Assembly: GCF_003477885.1 (NCBI RefSeq)
Contig: NZ_QUEE01000005.1
Coordinates: 62,001-126,000 of the forward strand
DNA length: 64,000 nt
DNA from: Lachnotalea sp. AF33-28
Lineage (GTDB): Bacteria > Bacillota > Clostridia > Lachnospirales > Lachnospiraceae
Reading direction: 5' to 3'
The stretch's first letter is position 1. Each line of letters starts with the position of its first letter. Shown here one piece after another: positions 15,870-25,269 of this stretch. The notes beneath the pieces were generated by a model. The model did no database searches. It was not told where the DNA came from and saw nothing but the letters and a program-made list of their open reading frames with translations. The position numbers were made by a program, and so were the translations under genes.

Positions 15870-18007
15870 TATTTTCGCACCTGCAGGCACAGCGGATTCA
15901 TGCCGGTCAGCGCTATGCTGCGCGCATCGGGCTGTGATCCCCCGATATAGACCCTGTATTCTCCGGGACTGATCCGGAATATTCCTTCCTCATCATACAG
16001 GCCAAACGCCTCCTCGGGGAGGACGAACTCCACTTCACGCGATTCACGGGCGGCCAGGTGCACCTTGCGGACATCTTTGAGCTGTGCGTTGGGCGTATCC
16101 CCTTCGCAGCGCTTTATATAAACCTGAACGGTTTCCGTATATGCCCGTTCCCCCTCGTTTGTGAGCGTAAAGCGGACGGTCAGGCCTTCGGGGGAGATTT
16201 TGCCGGATATCCGGGGAGCGGCATAGGAGCAGCACGTATAGGAAAGGCCATAGCCGAAGGGATACAGCGCCTCCTGCCTCATATAGCGGTAGGTTCTGCC
16301 TTTCATAGAGTAATCGGTGAATGCGGGCAGCTCCTCAAGATTTCTGTAAAATGTTATGGGCAGCCGCCCTTCCGGATTGGCCGTGCCAAACAGGATATCT
16401 GCGATGGCCCGTCCGCCCGCGGCGCCGGGGTACCAGCCCTGCAGGATCGCAGGGACATGCCGGTCGGCCCAGGACAGATCCATGGCGCTGCCGGAGAGCA
16501 TGACCAGTATCACGGGCTTGCCGCTGTCACAGGCGGTCTCCAGTATGCTCTGCTGCAGACCGGGAAGTTTGAGATCTTTTTTATCGCCGCCGATCAGCCC
16601 GTTGGCTTCGGTGGCTTCCTCCCCTTCGATCAGCGCGTCCAGACCCAGGCAGACCACCACCGCATCGCTTGCTGCACAGACGGCTTTTACTTCTGACAGG
16701 CGGTCATTTTCCTTGCCGCTGTCATAGCGCACTCTGTCCTTATAGAGGTGGCAGCCTTCGGAATACAGCACCCGGCAGCGGCCCTTTACAAAATCCTGTA
16801 TGCCCTCCAGCACTGTGACATATCTGGAGGCGGTTCCTTCATAGTTGCCGACCAGCGCGGTGCGGCTGTTGGCATTGGGGCCGATCACACCGATGACAGG
16901 ATACCGTTTCGTCGAGAGCGGCAGCAGGCTGTCTTCATTTTTGAGGAGCACGATGCTTTCTCTGGCTGCGGTGAGATTCAGCTCTTGCATTGCCGGGGTA
17001 TCTACGGCGTCATAGGTGATGCTGTCATAGGGATTGTCCCCTTTATCCTTATCAAAGAATCCCAATTTCATGCGGGTGGTAAAGAGGCGGACCACCGCTT
17101 CATCGATGGCTTCTTCTGTTACCAGGCCCTGCTTTACTGCTTCTATCAGATAGAGGTAGATGTGCCCGCACTCCAGGTCGCAGCCGCTGTTTATGCCCAG
17201 CGCCGCTGCCTCGGCCGGAGTGCTGACCACCATATGCCCGTCGTAGAAATCCTTGACAGCGCCGCAGTCCGAGACCACATGGCCGTCAAAACCCCAGGTT
17301 TCCCTAAGGAGTCCGGTGAGGAGAAAACGGCTGCCGCAGCAGGCTTCGCCGTTGGTGCGGTTATAGGCGCCCATGACCGCCTCTGCTCTGCCCTCCCGGA
17401 CACAGGTGCGAAAGGCCGGCAGATAGGTTTCATAGAGATCCTGAACGGAGACCTCGGCATTGAACTCATGGCGCAGATCTTCAGGGCCGCTGTGCACCGC
17501 AAAATGCTTGGCGCAGGCGGCCGTCTTGAGATAATGCTCATCATGTCCCTGAAGGCCGCGGATATAGCGCATGGCCATGCGGCCGGTCAGCCAGGGATCT
17601 TCTCCGAAAGTTTCATGCCCCCTCCCCCAGCGCGGGTCCCGGAATATGTTGACATTGGGCGCCCAGAAGGTGAGCCCCTTGTAGGTATCGGTGTCATCAT
17701 AGCTCTGCTGCATATTGTATTTGCCCCTGGCCTCGGTGGACACAGCATCGCCGACTTGTTCCATCAGCTCCTCATCAAAGGTGGCGGCCAGGCCGATCAC
17801 CTGTGGAAACACGGTGGCGGTGCCCGCGCGGGCGACGCCGTGGAGCGCTTCATTGGAGTAATCGTATGCTTTTATGCCGAGCCGCGGGATGGCCGGCGCA
17901 GAATTCATGGTCTGCATCACCTTTTCTTCCAGAGTCATGCGGCTGATAAGACGGCGGGCCCGCTCCTTGTAAATCTCAGTCATTTTTTTGTTTTCAGTAA
18001 GTTCCAT
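15869..18007 (-). CDS. GH3 beta-glycosidase (beta-xylosidase/beta-glucosidase type)
   Basis: The start at 18007 (MELTENKK) follows GGAGGA; an in-frame ATG at 18019 lies on that site. The 712-residue protein has the GH3 N-terminal barrel with FWAPNVNIFRDPRWGRGHET, the Lys-His block CAKHFAVHSGPE and the nucleophile motif VVSDCGAV (D247). Next come the alpha/beta sandwich domain (VIGPNANSRTALVGNYEG) and a C-terminal fibronectin III-like domain. There is no signal peptide, so it acts on imported oligosaccharides. The SDCGA form is common among beta-xylosidases of this family, which fits the xylan and pectin genes nearby; glucosidase activity remains possible. It is divergent from an MFS gene across a shared control region with two GTCAAAATWGT sites. 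Confidence 0.9.
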   Translation of the reverse strand: MELTENKKMTEIYKERARRLISRMTLEEKVMQTMNSAPAIPRLGIKAYDYSNEALHGVARAGTATVFPQVIGLAATFDEELMEQVGDAVSTEARGKYNMQQSYDDTDTYKGLTFWAPNVNIFRDPRWGRGHETFGEDPWLTGRMAMRYIRGLQGHDEHYLKTAACAKHFAVHSGPEDLRHEFNAEVSVQDLYETYLPAFRTCVREGRAEAVMGAYNRTNGEACCGSRFLLTGLLRETWGFDGHVVSDCGAVKDFYDGHMVVSTPAEAAALGINSGCDLECGHIYLYLIEAVKQGLVTEEAIDEAVVRLFTTRMKLGFFDKDKGDNPYDSITYDAVDTPAMQELNLTAARESIVLLKNEDSLLPLSTKRYPVIGVIGPNANSRTALVGNYEGTASRYVTVLEGIQDFVKGRCRVLYSEGCHLYKDRVRYDSGKENDRLSEVKAVCAASDAVVVCLGLDALIEGEEATEANGLIGGDKKDLKLPGLQQSILETACDSGKPVILVMLSGSAMDLSWADRHVPAILQGWYPGAAGGRAIADILFGTANPEGRLPITFYRNLEELPAFTDYSMKGRTYRYMRQEALYPFGYGLSYTCCSYAAPRISGKISPEGLTVRFTLTNEGERAYTETVQVYIKRCEGDTPNAQLKDVRKVHLAARESREVEFVLPEEAFGLYDEEGIFRISPGEYRVYIGGSQPDARSIALTGMNPLCLQVRK

Positions 18008-18063
18008 AGTATCCTCCATTTCGTTGTCTATTCGTTTTAGTGTTCTTTTTTGTTGGGCGCTAA

Positions 18064-18098
18064 GTCAAAATAGTGGAAGGGATGGGTCAAAATTGTCC
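18064..18098. promoter_or_regulatory. Tandem GTCAAAATWGT sites between GH3 and MFS genes
   Basis: GTCAAAATAGT (18064-18074) and GTCAAAATTGTCC (18086-18098) repeat with a 22-bp step, two helical turns. The same motif, GTCAAAATAGTCC, occurs at 23045-23057 in front of the YesM/YesN genes. This is a likely binding site of the AraC-type regulator at 19319-20947. Confidence 0.55.
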
Positions 18099-18168
18099 GT
18101 TTCCTTCCGGGCGCAGTCTGTTAAGCTGAATCCTGTATACCGACTATATCATGGACAGGAGATGTGAA

Positions 18169-19374
18169 ATGAAACTATCAAAGACGGTCCGCAAATATTT
18201 TGCAGTTATCTTTCTGACACACATCAGCCTCAATATGGCTCATCCCGTAGTGCCCACTCTGTTTAAAAGCCTGGACTTTCCCGATTATATGTATGGGGTG
18301 CAATTTGCCTGCCTGTCACTGGTGGTATTTCTGCTCTCCCCTCAGGTGAAACGCCTCTATCCGTATATGAAAAAGAATCAGATCATCGCGGCGGGAGTCG
18401 GATTCTTTGCATTGATCCAGCTGGGATATGCCAATGTGCGGTCCGTGTGGCAGGTGGTACTGATCCGTGCGGGGGCGGGGGTATGTAACGCCGGTTTTCT
18501 GGTGGGTTATCTGGCCTATTTTTTTCAGATCACGAAGAAAGAGGAACGTCCGAGACTGCTGGCCTGTCAGGCCGCAGTCAGCGCCGTGGCGGAGTGCATC
18601 GGGTATTATACCGGCGGCTTTCTGGGTAACGGAAACATTAAGGTGACGTTTTATGTACAGTGTGCGCTCTGCCTAATATCTGCGGCGGCCAACCTGTTTT
18701 TTCTGACTGGCCGTGCGCCGGATACCTCACCGGATGGAGATGCAGCGGCAAAAGTCCGAAAAACCGGCCCCGCAGGCGGTATCTGCGGGCGGGGGACAGC
18801 CCTGCTGTTTTTTGCCGCCGCGGCTGCTGCGGGAGCGGCCTATAACTGCCAGAGCAATGCCATGGACTACTATATCCGCGATTTCTATGATTTGAATCCT
18901 ATCTATAACGGTATGGTCAGGGCCGGCCTGGGTCTGGTCGCACTGATCAGCAATTTCACGCTGGGCGTTTGGATCGGGAAGAAACTGCGCTCCGACCGGG
19001 CGGTGACGGCCGTGTTTCTGCTGTGTGCCGCCACGCTTCTTCCAGTCTGCATGAAGCTTCCTTTTCTGCTGTTTGTGGCCTTTCATATGCTCTATTATGT
19101 CTGGGCCGTGGTCTACCGGGCGCCTATGCAGAACCTGATTGCGGTGCTTGGAATGGATGCGCCGGGCAGTGACGGATTCGGCAGGTACATGTCCTTTGAA
19201 GCGCTGGGGCAGATCATCGGCTCCCTGTCCTCCGGCGCATTATACGGTATATTCGCCAGGCTGCCCTTTATTGCTTCGGCGGCGCTGTTCGGGCTGGCGG
19301 CGTTTATGACCGCGGCGCTCACACGGATCCGTCCGCGTCCGGGGAGGTCAGCACGCGGCGCCGGTACTCGTTAG
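18169..19374 (+). CDS. MFS transporter
   Basis: The start at 18169 (MKLSKTVRKYFA) follows AGGAG by 7 bp; the in-frame ATG at 18151 has no such site. The 401-residue protein has about twelve hydrophobic segments, including a central basic cytoplasmic loop (about residue 200) between two six-helix halves, and belongs to the major facilitator superfamily. The substrate cannot be read from the sequence, but a sugar or glycoside is plausible because the gene is divergent from GH3 and shares its control region. Its last 56 bp overlap the end of the convergent response-regulator gene, so antisense interference between the two transcripts is possible. Confidence 0.85.
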   Translation: MKLSKTVRKYFAVIFLTHISLNMAHPVVPTLFKSLDFPDYMYGVQFACLSLVVFLLSPQVKRLYPYMKKNQIIAAGVGFFALIQLGYANVRSVWQVVLIRAGAGVCNAGFLVGYLAYFFQITKKEERPRLLACQAAVSAVAECIGYYTGGFLGNGNIKVTFYVQCALCLISAAANLFFLTGRAPDTSPDGDAAAKVRKTGPAGGICGRGTALLFFAAAAAAGAAYNCQSNAMDYYIRDFYDLNPIYNGMVRAGLGLVALISNFTLGVWIGKKLRSDRAVTAVFLLCAATLLPVCMKLPFLLFVAFHMLYYVWAVVYRAPMQNLIAVLGMDAPGSDGFGRYMSFEALGQIIGSLSSGALYGIFARLPFIASAALFGLAAFMTAALTRIRPRPGRSARGAGTR

Positions 19375-20947
19375 GCGTCATGCCCGTAGTCTTGCGGAAC
19401 TGACGCGAGAAATACTTCTCATCTTCAAAACCCACCAGTGAAGCGATATCCTTGATCCGTATATCCGGATTTGCCAGGAATTCTTTGGCGTGGCCGATGC
19501 GCAGAGAAGTCAGATAGGCGATCATATTGACCTGGAACACGCTTTTAAACTTGCGGCACATGTAGTCCTTGTTGATGAAGAAAAGCTGGGCGCAGCCGTT
19601 CTGGCTGAACGGCTTGTTGTAATTCAGATCGATGTAATGTGCGATCTGATAGATTACATCGTTATCCGGATTGCTGTTTTGAGAAGTCAGGGCCCGGTAC
19701 ATGCTGAATATGTCCTTTTTGATCCGGGCGGAGAGAGCGGGGAGCAGACTGTCCCGCTCGCCCCCGATCAGCCGGGCGTACTGGAGCCTGACAGGGGAGC
19801 TGTCAAGGTGCAGGTTCGGATAATGGGTCTGCAGCTGCTTTTTCCAGTCTTCCGACAGCTGATTGTAATAATCGATAAAAGCAAAGATATAATACAGCGG
19901 GCAGCTGCCCTCCGGAAATACGGCCTGCAGCCACTGGTTCAGGGCCCGGTCAATCAGCGCCTCATTGCCTGTGATCAGCGCGGAAAAGATCAGCCGCTCC
20001 TTTTCGGGATTGGCGGGGAGCTTCAGGCTCACTCTCCTGGGATTATAGGACAGTACCGGTTTGGCGCTGCCGGAGGCATCTTGGTCATAAAATGCGGTGA
20101 CGGCCTGATTATATGCGGTTTGTATGCCGTCCGGGAACCGGTTAAGCAGGCTTAGGCCAAAGGTGAGGTCTAAGGAAGTTTTACGGCCGATTAGGGGCAG
20201 CAGACTTTCAAGCCGTCTGCGGCTCCCCGTACAGTCCTGGTACAGAAACAGGAGCATCTCATCCTCACGGTAAGGATTCAGAAAGCAAAATCCGGTGGAG
20301 GTGCTTTCCAATTCACCGCCGAGCATGAGTGCCGCCTGGGTGATGCGTTCCTGCCTGCTCTCCGTGCAGTCCGGGCAGCAGTCCGACAGATTCAGATAGC
20401 CCACGATGCAGGAGGTGCAGAAGGTCAGGCGGGGAACGATATGATACAGCTCTTCAAAGTATTTCCCGCAATGCGCCTGGGTCATCATCCGGTACAGCAG
20501 CGTTTCTTTGCAGAGCGCGCTCATGCTGCTGATGATTTCCCTGTTTTTTTGCTGTTCCTGTTTTCTGTTCTCCTCTTCGCGGTAACGCCGTATGGCCTTT
20601 TCCAGCGCTGCGTTCAGCTGCGCGCTGTCGATGGGCTTTAAGAGATAGTCGATCCCGCCGTTGCGCAGTGTCTCGCGTATATAATCGAAATTATTATATC
20701 CGGAGATGACAATCGTCTTAACCGTATAATCCAATCCGTTTAAGTATTCCATGAGATCGATGCCGGTCAGATCGTTCATCGCGATATCCGTAATCAGCAG
20801 CTCCGGGTGTTCCCTGCCGATAATATCCATCGCCTCTCTGGCGGAGGAAGCTTCCAGAATCTGGTCAATCTCCAGGCTGGTTGCGGACAGCAGAAATTTG
20901 ATGGCACGGATCACATGATATTCATCATCTACGATTAAAAGTTTCAC
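19319..20947 (-). CDS. YesN-type response regulator with AraC DNA-binding domain
   Basis: The start is GTG at 20947 (MKLLIVDDEYHV), set by AAGGAGGAG just upstream; the frame is open back to a TTG at 20965. The 542-residue protein has a receiver domain with D7/D8 and phospho-acceptor D54 (ELLITDIAMNDLTGIDLM), a long middle domain of about 300 residues, and a C-terminal pair of AraC helix-turn-helix motifs (FSQNGCAQLFFINKDYMCRK and IKDIASLVGFEDEKYFSRQF, ending TGMTPNEYRR). It overlaps the end of the kinase gene and forms a YesM/YesN pair, a class that activates genes for complex plant glycans. Likely targets are the GH3, MFS and 23177 genes, which share GTCAAAATWGT sites. Confidence 0.93.
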   Translation of the reverse strand: MKLLIVDDEYHVIRAIKFLLSATSLEIDQILEASSAREAMDIIGREHPELLITDIAMNDLTGIDLMEYLNGLDYTVKTIVISGYNNFDYIRETLRNGGIDYLLKPIDSAQLNAALEKAIRRYREEENRKQEQQKNREIISSMSALCKETLLYRMMTQAHCGKYFEELYHIVPRLTFCTSCIVGYLNLSDCCPDCTESRQERITQAALMLGGELESTSTGFCFLNPYREDEMLLFLYQDCTGSRRRLESLLPLIGRKTSLDLTFGLSLLNRFPDGIQTAYNQAVTAFYDQDASGSAKPVLSYNPRRVSLKLPANPEKERLIFSALITGNEALIDRALNQWLQAVFPEGSCPLYYIFAFIDYYNQLSEDWKKQLQTHYPNLHLDSSPVRLQYARLIGGERDSLLPALSARIKKDIFSMYRALTSQNSNPDNDVIYQIAHYIDLNYNKPFSQNGCAQLFFINKDYMCRKFKSVFQVNMIAYLTSLRIGHAKEFLANPDIRIKDIASLVGFEDEKYFSRQFRKTTGMTPNEYRRRVLTSPDADGSV

Positions 20948-22913
20948 AGTTCTCCTCCTTATCAAAGCGCCGCATCATATTCAGGCTGATCTGAATCTCC
21001 ACAATGGTACCGCAGGGCTCTCCGGGAAATATGCGCAGCATGCACTGGTTTTTGTATTCCAGCAGCAGGCGCATAAATACGTTGCAGAGTCCGATATGGT
21101 TCGATGTATGGATGAAGTCCGCTCCCGTTTTGCCTGCCGGAGGCTCTTTTTTTGATTCCGGGAAACCGCCTTTCTTTCCGGCGTCCTTCGGCGTCGTTTC
21201 AAAGAGCTTGATCACTTCGCTGCTGGGGGAGTTGTTCAGGCTGGATTTAAGTTCCAGGAGCAGCGCATTCACTCTTTCTGAGTCCTGCCGCGATATGCCC
21301 GCCCCGTCATCGCTGATGCGTATGAGCAGGGATCGGTCCCGGATCTGGCATCGTATGAGCAGACGCCTGTCCTTCAGCTTCAGCAGATTTCCGTGTTTGA
21401 ACGCGTTTTCAGCCAGGGGCTGGATCACCATTTTGGGAATCATGAGATCCAGGGTATCCGGCCCGGCCTCGTGGATCACCTGAAAACCGGAGCCCTCAAA
21501 CCGGAGCTCCTGCAGCCGGATATAATTCAGACAGTGGGCGATTTCCTGCTCCAATGGCACCAGACGGGTGCCGGTATCCATGGAATACTGCATGAGCTGT
21601 CCGAGGGTGGCGATGGAGCTGTACAGCTGCATGTTTTCGTTATCCAGGGCCTGGGAGGCGAGGCACTGAAGCGTGTTGTAGATAAAGTGTGGGTTGATCT
21701 GCGCCTGCAGGGCTTTCAGCTCGTTGGTGCGGTTGGCCAGCTCCAGCTGGTACTGCTGTATGGTGAAATGATTGATGGCGTACATCATTTTCTTTATGCT
21801 CATGACCAGTGCGCCGATCTCGTCATTTTTGGTGTAGGTCAGATAGGCGGACATGTGTCCGGTTAAATTCCCCTTTTCTATGGAGTCCGTGTACCGGGTG
21901 AGCTTTTTCAGCGGAACCGTAAACTGGATGATACTCATGGAGCAGAGCGCCATGATGATGATCATGCACAGACCCAGAAGCAGCAGGCTGTTCAGAAAAA
22001 ATATGCGGGCATCCGCATAGACGTAGCTCTTGGGCGCGACCTTGATCAGGTTCCAGTCCAGAGAAGCCCCCTCGATCCTGGTGCAGAAAAAGATGTTTTG
22101 GGAACTGGATTCGATGACCTGGCTTGAGTTTTCGGAGGCCTGCCTGATGACGGACTGCAGCTGTCCGTCCGCCTGTCTCATGATCTGTGAGGAATCGGAG
22201 GAGTAGATGATGCTGCCGCTGCCGTCTATGATATATACGGTTTCCTCTTCCTCTGCCAGTGCCCTGCAGTGTTTGGCCAGGATTTCTATGGGTATATCGA
22301 TGGTCAGTTTGCCCATGGGCTCCTCGATGGAAGGGGTCTGATAGATGGGCATGCTTACGCCAAAAACTAGGGGATAGCTTTCTATATTGCTGTTGATAAA
22401 GTTATAGTCATACTGCATATGGGTGGGCACAATCGCGGTACTGTAGGGAGCGGTGTCAGAGGTGCGCTCTGACATGATATAGATATGCTCCTTCTCATAC
22501 TGCTTGAAATCCTTAGTGATGATCATCTGCCTGCGCAGCCGGAAACCGTCCAGACGCACGAGAGAAGCGTCTGGCACACTGCTGTAGATCTGCTGCATAT
22601 AGGAAAAAATCTGACCGGAAACGGACAGGCGTTCACTGGGGGAGAGCTCTTGGCCGTTTTGAGAGATCAGTTCCATCAGCTGGCTGTTGAAGTGGACGCT
22701 GCGCACGGCGTGGTCCGCCATGGTGATATAGGAGGAGACTGCCTGGGCGCTGGAATCCAGTATGTTTAAGGTCTGCTGTTCATATTTTTCGCCGAAGGAG
22801 GTCTTCATGTTCTGATAGGATAGGTAGCTGTAGACGATCATAGGGAGCAGAAGAAATACCGACAGAGCTGTCAGCAGCTTCTTCTGAATGCTGAAATAGG
22901 ACGGATGTTCCAT
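20925..22913 (-). CDS. YesM-type sensor histidine kinase
   Basis: The start at 22913 (MEHPSYFSIQKKLL) follows AAAAGGAG; the longer frame to 23015 lacks a ribosome site. The 662-residue protein has an N-terminal membrane helix, an extracellular dCache-like domain of about 250 residues, a second membrane helix (FFLNSLLLLGLCMIIIMALC), HAMP, a His-kinase domain with INPHFIYNTLQ (H409), and an ATPase domain (MVIQPLAENAFKHG, ISDDGAGI). An insertion of about 60 residues (KSSLNNSPSSEVIKLFETTP and on) sits between the ATPase motifs and the HIGLCNVFMRL box, making this domain longer than usual. It should sense an extracellular oligosaccharide directly or through a binding protein. Confidence 0.92.
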   Translation of the reverse strand: MEHPSYFSIQKKLLTALSVFLLLPMIVYSYLSYQNMKTSFGEKYEQQTLNILDSSAQAVSSYITMADHAVRSVHFNSQLMELISQNGQELSPSERLSVSGQIFSYMQQIYSSVPDASLVRLDGFRLRRQMIITKDFKQYEKEHIYIMSERTSDTAPYSTAIVPTHMQYDYNFINSNIESYPLVFGVSMPIYQTPSIEEPMGKLTIDIPIEILAKHCRALAEEEETVYIIDGSGSIIYSSDSSQIMRQADGQLQSVIRQASENSSQVIESSSQNIFFCTRIEGASLDWNLIKVAPKSYVYADARIFFLNSLLLLGLCMIIIMALCSMSIIQFTVPLKKLTRYTDSIEKGNLTGHMSAYLTYTKNDEIGALVMSIKKMMYAINHFTIQQYQLELANRTNELKALQAQINPHFIYNTLQCLASQALDNENMQLYSSIATLGQLMQYSMDTGTRLVPLEQEIAHCLNYIRLQELRFEGSGFQVIHEAGPDTLDLMIPKMVIQPLAENAFKHGNLLKLKDRRLLIRCQIRDRSLLIRISDDGAGISRQDSERVNALLLELKSSLNNSPSSEVIKLFETTPKDAGKKGGFPESKKEPPAGKTGADFIHTSNHIGLCNVFMRLLLEYKNQCMLRIFPGEPCGTIVEIQISLNMMRRFDKEENCETFNRR

Positions 22914-23176
22914 AAGGCAGGACTCCTTTTTGTACATTATTTGGGAAAGCTGCCGATGCCCCGGATTCCCTCCCCGTTTCGTTATCATATTATAATAAGC
23001 TATAATAGGAATCAACGGATTTTTTTGACCTTCAAATCGGAAATGTCAAAATAGTCCACTTCATTTATCAATGTTGTGAGTTTATGTTTCAGGTGAAGCA
23101 GAATACAATTGGGGCATGCATTGGCTTGCGGCTTTACGGATTGTATCCTGAACACACAGGACAGGGGGACGAATAC
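22914..23176. promoter_or_regulatory. Divergent control region of yesM-type and binding-protein genes
   Basis: GTCAAAATAGTCC at 23045-23057 matches the two sites at 18064-18098. On the minus strand TATAAT (22989-22994) is a possible -10 for the kinase, with TTGATT 15 bp upstream. No convincing -35/-10 pair was found for the rightward gene, as is common at activator-dependent promoters. Confidence 0.45.
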
Positions 23177-24448
23177 ATGAAGAAGACAGTGTTACTGCGT
23201 GCGGCCGCGGGGCTGCTGGCCGCGGCTATGCTGCTTACGGGATGCCGTGAAAAGAGACGGACGCCTGATGCGGAGGCGGAAGGAAAGATTCTGACTGTCT
23301 GCATATCGCGGACAGACTGGAGCGAGGCGGCGGATTTGCTTACGGAGAGGTATCTTTTGCTGCATCCGGAGATAGCGGACATCCGCTGGGAACTGATTGA
23401 TGAGGCATCCTACTGGGATCTGATGAATATGAAGCTGGCTATGAACCAGCTGCCGGATATCATGGATGTGGGTGCAGGGGAGGAGATGGACGCATGGTAC
23501 TGCCATCTGTCGCCTGTGGCGGATGAGCGCATCCTATACGGAATGGATCCCTGGATTTTAAAGGGCAGCAAAATTAAAGATGTGTGTTATACCGTGCCTG
23601 TATCGGTCTACGGCAAGGGGATTCTGTATAATACCGAACTGCTTAAAAAGGCCGGATGGCATCGTCTGCCGGAAAACCGGAATGAACTTGAGATGCTGTG
23701 TGAGGATCTGGAGCAGGAGGATATCCGTCCCTTTATGAATTCGTGCTATAACATCACCTCCTGCGCGGAGACCGATCTGCTGCAGATGATCTCCATGAAG
23801 GCCGCTCCGGAACTTTATATTGATTTTCTGAAAAACGGAAACCAGAACAGCATAATGAGTGACCGCAGCTGGGATCAGATGATGAACTATCTGGATCTTA
23901 CGATCCGTTACGGAAACCGGCGCAGCCTGGAGATGGACCGGGATCTGGCCAGGAATTATTTCTTTATCGGAAAGTATGCCATGCTCACCAATGACGGGGC
24001 GGGCTGCATCAAGGGCATGCGGGAGGTCAAGGATCTGAGTGAAGAATCGATTGTGATCGGTCCGCTGCTGATGTCGGAGGATTCCGAAGAAAACAGGCTG
24101 CAGCTGGACGTAGTCAGGCTCGGAGCGGTCTCTTCCGGGAAGAACCGTGAAGATGCTTTCGCGTTTTTGAGCTGGCTGGCCCGCAGCGAAGAGGCTGCCG
24201 ATATCTTAAAAAGTGCCGCAGGCGCCCTGCCGGTTATAGAGGATCTAAGGAGAGACGGGCTGACGGTGCTGGCCGGACAGACTTGTGAACAGATACAGGC
24301 GGATAAGGCTTCGCCGGATATGAACGGCATGCTGCCAAGAGCCGTATGTGAGGATAACAGAGAGCTTTGGGCGAAGTATATAGACGGAGAAATACAGCGC
24401 AGGGAGTTTCTGGACAGTTATCAGCAGTACTGGAAGAGCTTCCGCTAG
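23177..24448 (+). CDS. Extracellular solute-binding lipoprotein (family 1)
   Basis: The start at 23177 (MKKTVLLRAAAG) follows GGGGGA; the frame is open upstream without support. The 424-residue protein has a lipoprotein signal with lipobox LLTGC (C23) and a family 1 sugar-binding fold (WSEAADLLTERYLLLHPEI, LPDIMDVGAG, YNTELLKKAGWHRLPENRNE). It is divergent from the YesM gene and is followed, 61 bp later, by the cupin gene. A second binding protein (25270) is the more obvious partner of the permeases downstream. This one could be an alternative binding protein for the same permeases, or a ligand-presenting partner of the YesM kinase. Confidence 0.85.
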   Translation: MKKTVLLRAAAGLLAAAMLLTGCREKRRTPDAEAEGKILTVCISRTDWSEAADLLTERYLLLHPEIADIRWELIDEASYWDLMNMKLAMNQLPDIMDVGAGEEMDAWYCHLSPVADERILYGMDPWILKGSKIKDVCYTVPVSVYGKGILYNTELLKKAGWHRLPENRNELEMLCEDLEQEDIRPFMNSCYNITSCAETDLLQMISMKAAPELYIDFLKNGNQNSIMSDRSWDQMMNYLDLTIRYGNRRSLEMDRDLARNYFFIGKYAMLTNDGAGCIKGMREVKDLSEESIVIGPLLMSEDSEENRLQLDVVRLGAVSSGKNREDAFAFLSWLARSEEAADILKSAAGALPVIEDLRRDGLTVLAGQTCEQIQADKASPDMNGMLPRAVCEDNRELWAKYIDGEIQRREFLDSYQQYWKSFR

Positions 24449-24466
24449 GACTGCGCATATCTTTGT

Positions 24467-24484
24467 AAATCATTTCAATGATTT
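24467..24484. promoter_or_regulatory. Palindrome upstream of the cupin gene
   Basis: AAATCATT-TC-AATGATTT is a perfect 8-bp inverted repeat with a 2-base centre, lying between the binding-protein stop and the cupin ribosome site. It could be an operator; it has no T-run and the stem is AT-rich, so a terminator is less likely. Confidence 0.35.
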
Positions 24485-24509
24485 AAAATAAAGCAAGGAG
24501 GATGGTATC

Positions 24510-25244
24510 ATGAGCATTATCAAGTATCAGAAGAGAGAGGACATGACTTTCACAAAACAGCCGAACGGAGTCCTAAGAGCGGAGATGCTGCAGGGCGCGG
24601 TGGAAGGCGTGCATACTTACAAATGCACGGCAAAAGCAGGAAGTGATATCGTGCTGGAGACATTTGCCGATGTGACGCAGCTGATTTATTTCACCGGGGG
24701 CTGCGGCTACGTGACTACGAAGGACAAGGCCTTCTCCGTCAATGAGCCGTCACTGTTCATCCCCAATATGGACAGGGAGGAGAACCGGCTCCACGCATCT
24801 ACCGATATGGAATGGCTGCAGCTGACCTGTGTGATGCTGCCGGAGGATAAGGAGCTCTGGAACCACTGGCATATCGCGCTTCCCAGGTTCTGCCCGATCA
24901 GCGGATGTATTGAATATGTGGAAGGCTTCCGCCCGGAAGCGATCAGGGCATACTCCATACTGGACACACATTTTATAACCCGCATGACCATGGGAGCCAT
25001 CATCGGCAAGGGACCCAACAAGGCGGAACCTCACAGCCACGATAACCTGTATCAGTGGTATTACGGAATGCCCGGAACAAAGTTTACATACCGTGCCGGC
25101 GGCGAGGAAATCGTCCTGACCGAAGGTGACTGGGCTTTTATTCCGACCGACATCGAGCATGCGATAGAGATCGGGGACGGCGAGCAGGTGAACTATGTGT
25201 GGTTCGAGATTGAAGTTCCTAAGGCAGAAACAGAAAAACAGTAA
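24510..25244 (+). CDS. Cupin-domain protein (bicupin)
   Basis: The 244-residue protein has a C-terminal cupin with the metal-binding pattern AEPHSHDNLYQWYYGMPG followed by EGDWAFIPTDIEHAIEIG. The N-terminal half has cupin-like beta strands (YFTGGCGYVTTKDKAFSVNE, SLFIPNMDREEN), so it is probably a two-cupin protein. No signal peptide is present. Its place at the head of a pectin locus suggests an isomerase or epimerase acting on uronates, or a ligand-binding role, but it is not clearly KduI and I do not assign a reaction. The start follows AAGGAGG. Confidence 0.75.
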   Translation: MSIIKYQKREDMTFTKQPNGVLRAEMLQGAVEGVHTYKCTAKAGSDIVLETFADVTQLIYFTGGCGYVTTKDKAFSVNEPSLFIPNMDREENRLHASTDMEWLQLTCVMLPEDKELWNHWHIALPRFCPISGCIEYVEGFRPEAIRAYSILDTHFITRMTMGAIIGKGPNKAEPHSHDNLYQWYYGMPGTKFTYRAGGEEIVLTEGDWAFIPTDIEHAIEIGDGEQVNYVWFEIEVPKAETEKQ

Positions 25245-25269
25245 ATTATAATAAATGGAGGGTAAGGTT

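Noticed and set aside
15593..15937. Plus-strand frame across the MarR-GH3 spacer
   Set aside because: It runs through the MarR operator and the R2 inverted repeat; the translation only reflects the repeat.
16748..18040. 430-residue open frame on the plus strand opposite GH3
   Set aside because: It lies fully antisense to a gene with every GH3 motif, has no ribosome site and its translation has no recognisable domain. It is a by-product of GC-rich third positions.
24467..24484. AAATCATT palindrome as a terminator
   Set aside because: The stem is AT-rich with a 2-base centre and no T-run, so it cannot form a stable terminator hairpin.
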